In this document: piece after piece, positions 1 through 6,014 of the stretch
How the letters are laid out: every line of letters begins with the position of its first letter
Numbering within the stretch: the stretch's first letter is position 1
NCBI GenBank assembly: GCA_902465215.1
Contig: CABQMM010000063.1
Coordinates: 1-7,126 of the forward strand
DNA length: 7,126 nucleotides
Reading direction: 5' to 3'
DNA from: an uncultured Bacillota bacterium
GTDB lineage: Bacteria > Bacillota > Clostridia > Peptostreptococcales > Anaerovoracaceae
Made by a program: the position numbers and the translations under genes
Notes under the pieces: generated by a model
Told to the model about the DNA's origin: nothing
What the model saw: only the letters and a program-made list of their open reading frames with translations
The model's database searches: none

Positions 1-232
1 TTGCCCTCTGCGATGCATTCATCATCGGCATGAGGCTCTTGAGCATTGCTTTCTGGCGTGCGGGACTGATATTGCTCGCCGCAAGCTGCTCCTTCATTCG
101 CAAAATGTCCCTTGCCAGTTCTTCATCCGACTTACTTTCGAGTCCTCTGAGGAGTTGTTTGTTCACGCCCCCGTTACTTCCGAGCCCGAGCTGCGCGGCA
201 ATCTCTGCCGCCATTTTTTCATTGATATCCAT
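1..232 (-). CDS. Unrecognised small Ala/Met-rich protein, N-terminal part, cut by window edge
   Basis: The reverse strand reads open from an ATG at 232-230 to the window edge, giving 77 residues with no stop; the C-terminus lies outside. The start is MDINEKMAAEIAAQ, preceded by a good ribosome binding site (AAGGGGGAA, just upstream of ATTAA). The visible part is rich in Ala, Met, Leu, Lys and Glu and looks helical, with a short Gly/Asn stretch near residues 16-21 (GLGSNGG), an acidic/basic helix (residues 34-52) and a Met-rich end around residues 62-73 (AMLKSLMPMMNAS). There is no signal peptide, membrane segment or recognisable catalytic motif. It is divergent from the small gene at 360-710. 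The opposite strand also reads open here for 68 codons (30-236), but that frame has no ribosome binding site. I do not recognise the family. Short, Met-rich, helical hypothetical proteins of this style occur in clostridial genomes, but that is an impression, not a match. The gene call is fairly sure; the function is unknown. Confidence 0.7.
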   Translation of the reverse strand, partial: MDINEKMAAEIAAQLGLGSNGGVNKQLLRGLESKSDEELARDILRMKEQLAASNISPARQKAMLKSLMPMMNASQRA

Positions 233-359
233 TTAATTTCCCCCTTTTTCCGATTTATGTAATAATCTATGCGGCGCGGCGCACGAAATTGCGCGTCCTT
301 TCATATTATGTTTTATAGAATTATGCGAACCATCTTTCATTCTTGGGAGGAATACATAA
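233..359. promoter_or_regulatory. Divergent intergenic region between the two small genes
   Basis: These 127 bases must hold the start signals of both divergent small genes. A GC-rich block at 271-282 is built from GCGGC repeats and runs into a short inverted repeat at 279-294 (GCGCA, six-base loop, TGCGC). AT-rich stretches flank it. On the plus side TATTAT (304-309) and TATAGA (314-319) are possible -10 boxes, but neither has a good -35 box at standard spacing. The plus-strand ribosome binding site GGGAGG is at 345-350. The inverted repeat could be a regulator site between divergent promoters; that is inference. Confidence 0.3.
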
Positions 360-710
360 ATGAACAATCAAAATTCTATCGGCGTCGTGCTTCTTCTGCT
401 GCTCGTCTTCGCCGCACTTGATGGCGGCAATGCCGGCCCTGTTCCGGGTTCTGCGTCAGCCCTCGTTCGGCCGCCTGCCCGACCGCCGCATCCTGCAGCG
501 CTTGCAAAGGACTTTCACCGTATGGTTGGAATCATGGGCAAGGTCGATAACCTGGGACAGATGGCTTTAACTCCGCAGAAACTGCCGAAGCCGCCGAAGG
601 CTTCCGAGTCTGAATCTTTGATTAACGCTTCGGCTCTTCCTGACCTTTCGGGCATCATGGATATGCTCGGCCCGATTATGTCGGGGCTCGGCGGTGCTTC
701 CGATGAATAA
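360..710 (+). CDS. Unrecognised 116-residue protein with hydrophobic N-terminus and Pro-rich middle
   Basis: The start is supported by GGGAGG at 345-350, nine bases before the ATG. Residues 8-20 are a continuous hydrophobic stretch (GVVLLLLLVFAAL), followed by DGGNAGP. This could be a short membrane anchor or a signal-peptide core with possible cleavage after Ala25, but the N-terminus (MNNQNS) has no Lys or Arg, which is unusual for a classical signal peptide, and there is no lipobox Cys. Residues 27-48 are rich in Pro and Ala (RPPARPPHP at 37-45), residues 72-80 hold a second Pro/Lys segment (PQKLPKPPK), and the C-terminus (residues 94-112) is a Met/Leu/Gly/Ile amphipathic stretch ending acidic (ASDE). 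The protein has no Cys and no Trp. Codon third positions look like those of the neighbouring genes, which supports real coding. It is divergent from the small gene on its left and 90 bases upstream of fba, with no terminator visible between, so read-through into fba is possible. Family not recognised; function unknown. Confidence 0.65.
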   Translation: MNNQNSIGVVLLLLLVFAALDGGNAGPVPGSASALVRPPARPPHPAALAKDFHRMVGIMGKVDNLGQMALTPQKLPKPPKASESESLINASALPDLSGIMDMLGPIMSGLGGASDE

Positions 711-757
711 TTGTGGAAAACCAAAATTGCCATCTTTCTTTTCGGACGCCGATGTTG

Positions 758-763
758 TATACT
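758..763 (+). promoter_or_regulatory. Possible fba promoter, -10 box TATACT
   Basis: TATACT lies 37 bases before the fba start codon, in the gap after the small upstream gene, and would give transcription from about 770 with a roughly 30-base leader. The -35 position at 17-base spacing (735-740, TTTCTT) is poor, and the better-looking TTGCCA at 727-732 is too far away. It is therefore a weak candidate. The alternative is that fba is read from the promoter of the gene at 360-710. Confidence 0.35.
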
Positions 764-800
764 ATATGTAGTTTAAGTTCCAAACAGCAGGAGGTAAGAA

Positions 801-1730
801 ATGGCATTAGTCACCACGAAAGAAATGTTCGCCAAAGCATTGCAATCCGACTATGCAATCGGCGCTTTTAATGTAAATAATATGGAAATCATTCAAGGTA
901 TCGTCGAAGCAGCGAAAATCGAACAGTCACCGCTGATTCTTCAGGTATCCGCAGGTGCGCGCAAATACGCAAAACCCGCTTATTTGACGAAGCTCGTTGA
1001 GGCTGCAATCCTCGATACGGGTCTTGACATTGCGCTTCACCTCGACCACGGCGAAGACTTCGACATCTGCAAGAAATGCGTTGACGATGGTTTCACTTCC
1101 GTTATGATCGACGGTTCCAAGCATCCGTTTGAAGAAAACATTCGCCTCACCAAAGAAGTTGTCGAATACGCACATGCACACGGCGTTGTGGTTGAAGCGG
1201 AACTTGGCAAGCTTGCAGGCGTTGAGGACAATATCAAGGTTGACGCGCGTTCGGCAACCTTCACCGACCCTGATGAAGCCGCAGAATTCGTAGAGAAGAC
1301 CGGAGTTGACTCCCTTGCAATCGCAATCGGAACCAGCCACGGCGCATATAAATTCAAAGGCGAGCCTTATCTTGATTTTGAAAGACTGAAGGCAATCCAT
1401 AAATTGATTCCGGACACACCGCTTGTTCTGCACGGCGCATCCTCGGTTCTGAAGGAATTCGTTGACAAGTGCAACCAGTACGGCGGCGACATTCCGGGCG
1501 CACAGGGCGTTCCTGAGGAAATGATCCGCGAAGCGACCAAGTACGGCATCTGCAAGGTCAACATTGACACAGACCTTCGTCTGGCAATGACTGCGGAAGT
1601 CCGCAAATACATCGCAGAAAACCCGGCAGACTTCGACCCTCGTAAATACCTCGGACCGGGCAGAGACGCAATTCAGGCAATGGTACAGCACAAGATTAAA
1701 AATGTCTTGAACGCTTCCGGCACACTGTAA
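801..1730 (+). CDS. fba: Class II (zinc-dependent) fructose-bisphosphate aldolase
   Basis: This 309-residue cytosolic enzyme reversibly cleaves fructose 1,6-bisphosphate to dihydroxyacetone phosphate and glyceraldehyde 3-phosphate in glycolysis and gluconeogenesis. The start is fixed by AGGAGG at 789-794, six bases before the ATG. The class II active site is complete: LHLDHGED holds the catalytic Asp82 and zinc ligand His83; VEAELGKLAG (131-140) is the conserved Glu-containing strand; GTSHGAYK contains zinc ligand His180; LVLHGASS contains zinc ligand His211; and KVNIDTD (252-258) is the phosphate and substrate loop with Asn254. The length fits the FbaA branch of Gram-positive bacteria, with the insert typical of that branch around 216-240 (QYGGDIPGAQGVP). 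The N-terminus MALVTTKEMF is also typical. There is no truncation or missing residue. It ends in a strong terminator shared with the convergent brnQ. A tagatose-bisphosphate aldolase has the same fold, but the overall pattern favours Fba. Confidence 0.96.
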   Translation: MALVTTKEMFAKALQSDYAIGAFNVNNMEIIQGIVEAAKIEQSPLILQVSAGARKYAKPAYLTKLVEAAILDTGLDIALHLDHGEDFDICKKCVDDGFTSVMIDGSKHPFEENIRLTKEVVEYAHAHGVVVEAELGKLAGVEDNIKVDARSATFTDPDEAAEFVEKTGVDSLAIAIGTSHGAYKFKGEPYLDFERLKAIHKLIPDTPLVLHGASSVLKEFVDKCNQYGGDIPGAQGVPEEMIREATKYGICKVNIDTDLRLAMTAEVRKYIAENPADFDPRKYLGPGRDAIQAMVQHKIKNVLNASGTL

Positions 1731-1744
1731 AATTAAATAAGAAA

Positions 1745-1789
1745 ACGCCTTTGGAACTTCCTGCACCCAGCAGGCCTTTCCAAAGGCGT
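1745..1789. terminator. Shared bidirectional terminator between fba and brnQ
   Basis: A perfect 12-base stem (1745-1756, ACGCCTTTGGAA, with 1778-1789, TTCCAAAGGCGT) encloses a second 5-base stem (CCTGC at 1760-1764 with GCAGG at 1770-1774) around a five-base loop. On the plus strand it is followed by a T-run at 1791-1798, a typical intrinsic terminator for fba. On the minus strand it lies just beyond the brnQ stop and is followed by TTTTC and AT-rich sequence, so it probably terminates brnQ too, less efficiently. Confidence 0.9.
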
Positions 1790-1799
1790 AATTTTTTTC

Positions 1800-3140
1800 T
1801 TATGCGTTTTTCTTCGTAAACTTCATGGCAATGAGTCCGACCGCGGTTCCTATAACGCCCGGAACCAGCCAGCCAAGACCCATCGTGTAAAGCGGCAGCC
1901 AGCCGGAAGCGCATTCCACGACTCCTTGTGCAAGACCGCTCACGCGCAGCAGGTCAAGCACAGCAGCAATCATCGTGAATCCGATTCCGCACGCATAAAC
2001 GATGCGCGAATGTCCGAAATATTTTCCGAAAATCGTGAGCAATATCAGCACGATCGCAAGCGGATACAAGAAGTACAGCACCGGTGCCGAGAAAGAAATA
2101 ATCTTTGAAAGACCGATGTTGGACACGAGCAGCGAAAATGCCGTAAATGCAATCGCCCAATTGCGATAGGACAGCGAATGCGGAAAGATTTCTGAGAAAG
2201 TGTCCGCGCACGATGTAACCAGTCCGATTGCTGTCTTCATGCAGCAGAAAGTAACCGTCAGAGCCAGTACAATCATTCCCGCACTTCCGAGATAGTGTCT
2301 TGCGATAACCGCAAATGCCGTTCCCCCGTTAAAGGAAGGGTCTGCAAGCTGATCCGCATACAGTCCGTAGCTCTGCGCTCCCACTATAGCAATCAAGGCA
2401 TAAATCACTGTCATTAAAATCATACTGAAAATGCCGGATTTAATCGTGTTTTTCGCAATCGCGCCCGGTTCTTCAATGCCCATGCCCGTAATAACATTTA
2501 TTACGATAATGCCGAACGCAAGAGAAGCGAGTGCATCCAAGGTGTCATAACCCTGCAGGAAGCCCGTTGAAAAAGCATTCTCCGCATAAGCCCCACTTGC
2601 GGGTACGCTTGAAACCGTCTGCTCCGGTGAAATCAGTGCCGCAATAACCAAGACTCCGAGGCAAACGAGAAAAATCGGATTCAGATATTTACCGACTGAA
2701 TTCATGATGTTCGACGGTCTGAGTGCAAAGAACAATACCGCCGCAAAGAAAAGCGTCGTAAAAATTGCCTGTACAAGCGTCACATTCCCGTCAAGAAGCG
2801 GTTCAATTCCCATTGTAAAGGATGTTGCCGCACATCTTGGTATTGCAAAGAACGGCCCAATCGTCAAATAGAGCGCACATGTAAAGAAATATCCGTATCC
2901 TTTCGCGACGCGGCTCGACATTTCCATCAGACCGCTGCTCTTCGATACGCCAAGTGCAACGATTCCCAGAAGCGGCATTCCGACCGCTGTTATCAGCATT
3001 CCGATCAATGCCGGAATTAAGCTTGCACCGGCTTTGGCACCGAGTATAATCGGAAAGATAAGGTTGCCTGCCCCGAAAAACATTCCGAAAAGCATCGACG
3101 CAACCAGCGCATATTGTTTCCCTGTCAATTTTTGATTCAT
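1800..3140 (-). CDS. brnQ: Branched-chain amino acid transporter, BrnQ/LIVCS family
   Basis: This 446-residue integral membrane protein is expected to import leucine, isoleucine and valine with a cation (Na+ or H+) across the cytoplasmic membrane. The family signature LFGMFFGAGNLIFP sits in the first membrane helix (residues 17-30), and the second hallmark GYDTLDALASLAFG is at 197-210. About twelve hydrophobic segments are visible (roughly 10-33, 41-64, 82-101, 121-140, 153-170, 203-220, 236-256, 284-305, 328-342, 350-371, 379-397, 416-439), as expected, and the length is normal. The ATG at 3140 is preceded by GGGAG with seven-base spacing. The roughly 55-base leader from its predicted promoter is too short for a T-box or attenuator, so amino-acid control, if any, would have to act through a repressor or elsewhere. 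It lies downstream of fic on the same strand and convergent to fba. Which of the three amino acids it prefers cannot be read from sequence. Confidence 0.95.
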   Translation of the reverse strand: MNQKLTGKQYALVASMLFGMFFGAGNLIFPIILGAKAGASLIPALIGMLITAVGMPLLGIVALGVSKSSGLMEMSSRVAKGYGYFFTCALYLTIGPFFAIPRCAATSFTMGIEPLLDGNVTLVQAIFTTLFFAAVLFFALRPSNIMNSVGKYLNPIFLVCLGVLVIAALISPEQTVSSVPASGAYAENAFSTGFLQGYDTLDALASLAFGIIVINVITGMGIEEPGAIAKNTIKSGIFSMILMTVIYALIAIVGAQSYGLYADQLADPSFNGGTAFAVIARHYLGSAGMIVLALTVTFCCMKTAIGLVTSCADTFSEIFPHSLSYRNWAIAFTAFSLLVSNIGLSKIISFSAPVLYFLYPLAIVLILLTIFGKYFGHSRIVYACGIGFTMIAAVLDLLRVSGLAQGVVECASGWLPLYTMGLGWLVPGVIGTAVGLIAMKFTKKNA

Positions 3141-3201
3141 TCCTTTTCTCCCATTCTGTATTTCTTAAAATTTTCCATACTATTTAGGTCGCATAAATGA
3201 T

Positions 3202-3230
3202 ATTATACCATCTGCGCGCTTCATTGTCTA
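3202..3230 (-). promoter_or_regulatory. Strong predicted sigma-A promoter for brnQ
   Basis: Read on the minus strand, TAGACA (3230-3225) is followed after exactly 17 bases by TATAAT (3207-3202), with TGG just before it, giving an extended -10 element. Five of six bases match the -35 consensus and all six the -10. Transcription would begin near 3195, about 55 bases before the brnQ start. The first three bases of the -35 box are the TAG stop codon of fic. Confidence 0.8.
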
Positions 3231-4400
3231 CCAAACTCTGTATTTTGGTCGGTTTGAATACTTTTTACACTGCAAAAGTCCGCGCTGCGCAAATTTCTGC
3301 ACGAATGTCCGAATCGTAGCGTACGCTGCGTCTCCGAAGTCTTTTTCGAGCTGCTTCGTTGAAAACTCATTTTTCCCATAGCGATTTAAAACGAAGTTCC
3401 ACAGCTCGTGTTCTTTCTGTGTGATTTCACCTATCAGCAATGCGTTGGCAAACTCGTCGAGGACAAACTGTGACGGCAGGGAGTCACTGAGGTGTGCATA
3501 CACATTTTCAGCAAAATATAAGACGAAAGGCGTCACATCAATGCAGCCGCTGATTTTCGCATTTTCCTCTATCTGCTGGTATGCCTTATAATAACGAGTA
3601 CGGCTGCTGCGGATAAGTGCCGACATAGATACAAACATCGCTGACGCATAGCCGCGCTGCACGAGATACCAGAGCTGCAGGAGCCGTGCAGTCCTCCCGT
3701 TTCCGTCAAAGTACGGGTGCAGATATGCCATATAAAAATGAATAATTGCCGCTTTCGCCAGGTCATCAATGTCCGTTTCCACATTGATAAAGTCCATAAA
3801 TGCCTTCATGTATGCTGGCAGTAATTCGTGATGCAGTCCTTCGTGCGTCTGCTTGCCACCGACAACATATACCGCATCATTCCGGTATTTACAGCCTTCC
3901 GGCAGACGGTCTTCATTCTCCACATAATTGCCGACCGCCATCTGATACAGTTTATATAAATTCTCTTCATTTATTTCGTTGCGGTAATCGCTTACGAATT
4001 CCAAGCCTTTTTTCATCCCGAAAATCCGTTCTTCGCTCTCATCCCGCGGCGCATAGCCTGCGAGTATCTTCCTTATGCTTTCTCTGGATGTATTGATGTT
4101 TTCTATCTCAAAAGTGCTGAAAATTTCTTCCTCCATTGCCTGCGTTCCAAAGCCTTGTGCATCGCTCTGATGCGCAAGGAGAAGCTTCGCATACTTCGGA
4201 CTGATTCGTGTAAGCTCATCAAGATAGATAATCGGCTGCCCTGAAAAATCCCTCATCGGAAAAAGTCTATAGCGATTTTCTTTTAAAAGTTCAAGCATTT
4301 CGGCAACGCTTTCTTTCGAGTATTTATACTGCATTTTTTTTAAATCGGTAAAGCTTTTATCTTCAATCATCTTCAAAAAATATACAGCGTCCATCTTCAT
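3228..4400 (-). CDS. Fic-domain protein (predicted AMP-transferase) with N-terminal inhibitory motif and C-terminal winged helix
   Basis: Fic enzymes usually transfer AMP from ATP to hydroxyl side chains of target proteins. Counting from the start used here (390 residues), the active-site motif HPYFDGNGRTAR is complete at 228-239, with catalytic His228 and the anion-binding GNGR loop. TFEIEN at 96-101 matches the inhibitory pattern (S/T)xxxE(G/N). Its place before the Fic core marks a class II, self-inhibited Fic protein. Residues 1-45 look helical; the conserved-looking stretch LFPMRDFSGQPIIYLDEL is at 46-63; residues about 325-390 resemble a winged-helix DNA-binding domain (FSTKQLEKDFGDAAYATIRTF, recognition-helix-like, then a basic wing). 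The frame stays open up to an ATG at 4475, but that start lies inside the pncB terminator with only a weak AGGAAA site. I prefer the ATG at 4400 or 4394, just after a good promoter, although neither has a ribosome binding site. No antitoxin-like partner gene is adjacent. Target unknown; de-AMPylation or another nucleotide transfer is possible. Confidence 0.88.
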   Translation of the reverse strand: MKMDAVYFLKMIEDKSFTDLKKMQYKYSKESVAEMLELLKENRYRLFPMRDFSGQPIIYLDELTRISPKYAKLLLAHQSDAQGFGTQAMEEEIFSTFEIENINTSRESIRKILAGYAPRDESEERIFGMKKGLEFVSDYRNEINEENLYKLYQMAVGNYVENEDRLPEGCKYRNDAVYVVGGKQTHEGLHHELLPAYMKAFMDFINVETDIDDLAKAAIIHFYMAYLHPYFDGNGRTARLLQLWYLVQRGYASAMFVSMSALIRSSRTRYYKAYQQIEENAKISGCIDVTPFVLYFAENVYAHLSDSLPSQFVLDEFANALLIGEITQKEHELWNFVLNRYGKNEFSTKQLEKDFGDAAYATIRTFVQKFAQRGLLQCKKYSNRPKYRVW

Positions 4401-4403
4401 ATC

Positions 4404-4432
4404 AATATACCATACTTTGTTATTCTTTTCAA
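4404..4432 (-). promoter_or_regulatory. Predicted promoter for fic, placed almost on the start codon
   Basis: On the minus strand TTGAAA (4432-4427), a 17-base spacer and TATATT (4409-4404), preceded by TGG, form a good extended -10 promoter. It begins nine bases after the end of the pncB terminator T-run. The predicted start of transcription is about 4398-4395, so in-frame ATG codons at 4400 and 4394 are at or within a few bases of the RNA 5' end. This placement argues against the upstream ATG at 4475 and suggests a leaderless or nearly leaderless message, since no Shine-Dalgarno site precedes these ATGs. Confidence 0.6.
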
Positions 4433-4441
4433 GTCTATCGC

Positions 4442-4506
4442 AAAAAAAAAGAGCCTCTATCTCAAAATGAAACATGCGAAAGCGTTTCCTGATTTTGGCT
4501 CTTTTT
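4442..4506 (-). terminator. Long nested terminator after pncB
   Basis: A 10-base outer stem (AAAAAGAGCC at 4446-4455 with GGCTCTTTTT at 4497-4506) encloses two further short stems: AAAAT at 4464-4468 with ATTTT at 4492-4496, and GAAAC at 4469-4473 with GTTTC at 4484-4488, closed by a ten-base loop. On the minus strand the stem is followed by nine T residues (4450-4442), giving a strong intrinsic terminator 38 bases beyond the pncB stop. The mirror strand also ends in five T residues, but no plus-strand gene needs it. Confidence 0.85.
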
Positions 4507-4543
4507 CAACTTTACTGTTGCTTTATTTTAGTTGCCGGCTTAA

Positions 4544-5977
4544 CTATTTTGCCGAATATTCTCTCAGCAATTTGTTCTTCATATCCCAAAGGTTCTGCGA
4601 AAGGTCAACATAGTAGGTCTGTGGATTTTCCAGTCTGAGTGTTTCATCCCAAAGAGTTGCAACCTGTTCCTTGCAGTAGTTCTTGATTTCTTCAATGGAA
4701 GGACTTTCATACACGCATCTGCCCTTCTCGAAAATCGGAACATGAAGGTCTCTTACTGTATAATTTTTTACGATTGTTTTTTTCCAAACAGCATTCGGAT
4801 CGAAAATTTCGTATTCGTCCTGCTCCGGAATTGTTTCGCCCGCGATTGTCAGGACATCACCCTGCGCCTTTCCGGTTTCTTTGCTGTACAGTCTGTAAAG
4901 TCCCTTGAATCCCGGATTCGTAATCTTTTCAACATTCTCAGAAATCTTGATTTTCGGAGTCAGCACACCGTCTTTTTCAAGCGCTGCAAGCTTGTATACA
5001 CCGCCGAAAACAGGTTCTGATTTCGCTGTGATAAGTCTTTCGCCTACGCCCAAAGAGTCAATACATGCGCCCTCAAGGATAACATCGCGGATGATGTATT
5101 CGTCAAGCGAATTGGAAACGACGATTTTGCACTCCTGAAGTCCTGCATCGTCCAGCATCTTACGCGCTTTCTTCGTAAGATAAGCCACGTCGCCTGAATC
5201 GATACGGATACCCATGCTTTGCGGTTTCATTTCTTTAAATACCTTGATTGCCGCAGGCACCCCGGATTTCAGAACATTGTATGTATCAACCAGCAACACG
5301 CAGTTCTGCGGGTAGATTTCCGCATATTTTTTGAATGCGGAATATTCGTCCGGATACATCTGCACCCAGCTGTGCGCCATCGTTCCGAGAGCCGCAATGC
5401 CGTAATCGCGGTCTGCAATCGCACATGCCGTGCCTGCACAGCCGCCGATGTAAGCAGCTCTGGCACCGAGAATCGCCGCATCTGCGCCGTGTGCTCTTCT
5501 CGAACCGAATTCCATAACAGCTCTTCCCTGCGCTGCTCTGACGATTCGATTGGCCTTCGTTGCAATCATGCTCTGGTGGTTGATGCATAAGAGCACCATG
5601 GTTTCGATAAATTGTGCCTGCATAACAGGTCCTCTGACGGTTACGATTGGTTCATGCGGGAAAATCGGTGTTCCTTCCGGTACCGCCCAGACATCGCACT
5701 TGAATTCAAAATTTCTCAGATAGTCGAGAAACTCTTCGCAAAACATATCTTTTCCGCGAAGGTATTCGATGTCCTCATCCGTGAACTTCAGATTTTTCAG
5801 GTAGTCGATCAGCTGCTCAAGCCCTGCCATGATAGCATAGCCGCCGCCATCGGGCACTCTGCGGAAAAACATATCGAAGTATGCCGTATCCTCTGCCATT
5901 CCTGATTGGAAATAACCATTTGCCATGGTTATTTCGTAAAAGTCCGTAAGCATCGTCAGATTAAGTTTTTCTTTCAT
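4544..5977 (-). CDS. pncB: Nicotinate phosphoribosyltransferase
   Basis: This 477-residue cytosolic enzyme joins nicotinate to PRPP, with ATP hydrolysis, to give nicotinate mononucleotide, the entry step of NAD salvage (Preiss-Handler pathway). The N-terminal signature LTMLTDFYEITMANGYF (7-23) is typical. FGSRRAHG (157-164) forms part of the substrate and phosphate site; GTMAHSW (198-204) holds His202, the likely phosphorylated His; VDTYN (230-234), GIRIDSGD (256-263), SNSLDE (288-293) and GVGERL (310-315) are the conserved phosphoribosyl-binding loops. The full length with the C-terminal extension matches the longer Gram-positive/eukaryote-like branch rather than the roughly 400-residue E. 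coli PncB. The start has GGAGG at 5992-5988, ten bases from the ATG. It follows uvrA after 37 bases without terminator or obvious promoter, so the two are probably co-transcribed. Its transcript ends at the nested terminator before fic. No missing motif is seen. Confidence 0.95.
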   Translation of the reverse strand: MKEKLNLTMLTDFYEITMANGYFQSGMAEDTAYFDMFFRRVPDGGGYAIMAGLEQLIDYLKNLKFTDEDIEYLRGKDMFCEEFLDYLRNFEFKCDVWAVPEGTPIFPHEPIVTVRGPVMQAQFIETMVLLCINHQSMIATKANRIVRAAQGRAVMEFGSRRAHGADAAILGARAAYIGGCAGTACAIADRDYGIAALGTMAHSWVQMYPDEYSAFKKYAEIYPQNCVLLVDTYNVLKSGVPAAIKVFKEMKPQSMGIRIDSGDVAYLTKKARKMLDDAGLQECKIVVSNSLDEYIIRDVILEGACIDSLGVGERLITAKSEPVFGGVYKLAALEKDGVLTPKIKISENVEKITNPGFKGLYRLYSKETGKAQGDVLTIAGETIPEQDEYEIFDPNAVWKKTIVKNYTVRDLHVPIFEKGRCVYESPSIEEIKNYCKEQVATLWDETLRLENPQTYYVDLSQNLWDMKNKLLREYSAK

Positions 5978-6014
5978 TTGGAATTTTCCTCCGTTTTTTC
6001 CATCCTATGCGGAT

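Noticed and set aside
30..236. A 68-codon plus-strand frame at the left edge with a Leu/Ser-rich product
   Set aside because: The minus strand over the same bases has a better start (AAGGGGGAA site), more protein-like composition and continues to the window edge.
420..520. Frameshift in the 360-710 gene, suggested by the sudden Pro/Arg/Ala-rich segment
   Set aside because: The codon pattern is steady through the segment, and the frame continues to a sensible stop; low-complexity Pro-rich linkers are common in anchored proteins.
927..1766. A 279-codon open frame on the minus strand, opposite fba
   Set aside because: It lies almost wholly within the well-supported aldolase, runs across the fba terminator, has no ribosome binding site, and its product is Cys/Val/Phe-rich without any recognisable domain. 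It is a by-product of fba codon use.
3141..3201. Possible T-box or amino-acid attenuator ahead of brnQ
   Set aside because: The predicted leader is only about 55 bases, with no stem-loop, terminator hairpin or leader peptide with branched-chain codons.
3228..4475. Fic toxin-antitoxin module
   Set aside because: The inhibitory motif is within the same protein and no small antitoxin gene is adjacent, so it fits a self-inhibited class II Fic protein rather than a two-gene toxin-antitoxin pair.
5219..5590. A 123-codon plus-strand frame and several overlapping frames opposite pncB
   Set aside because: All are within the pncB coding region, Arg/Cys/His-rich, and without start signals.
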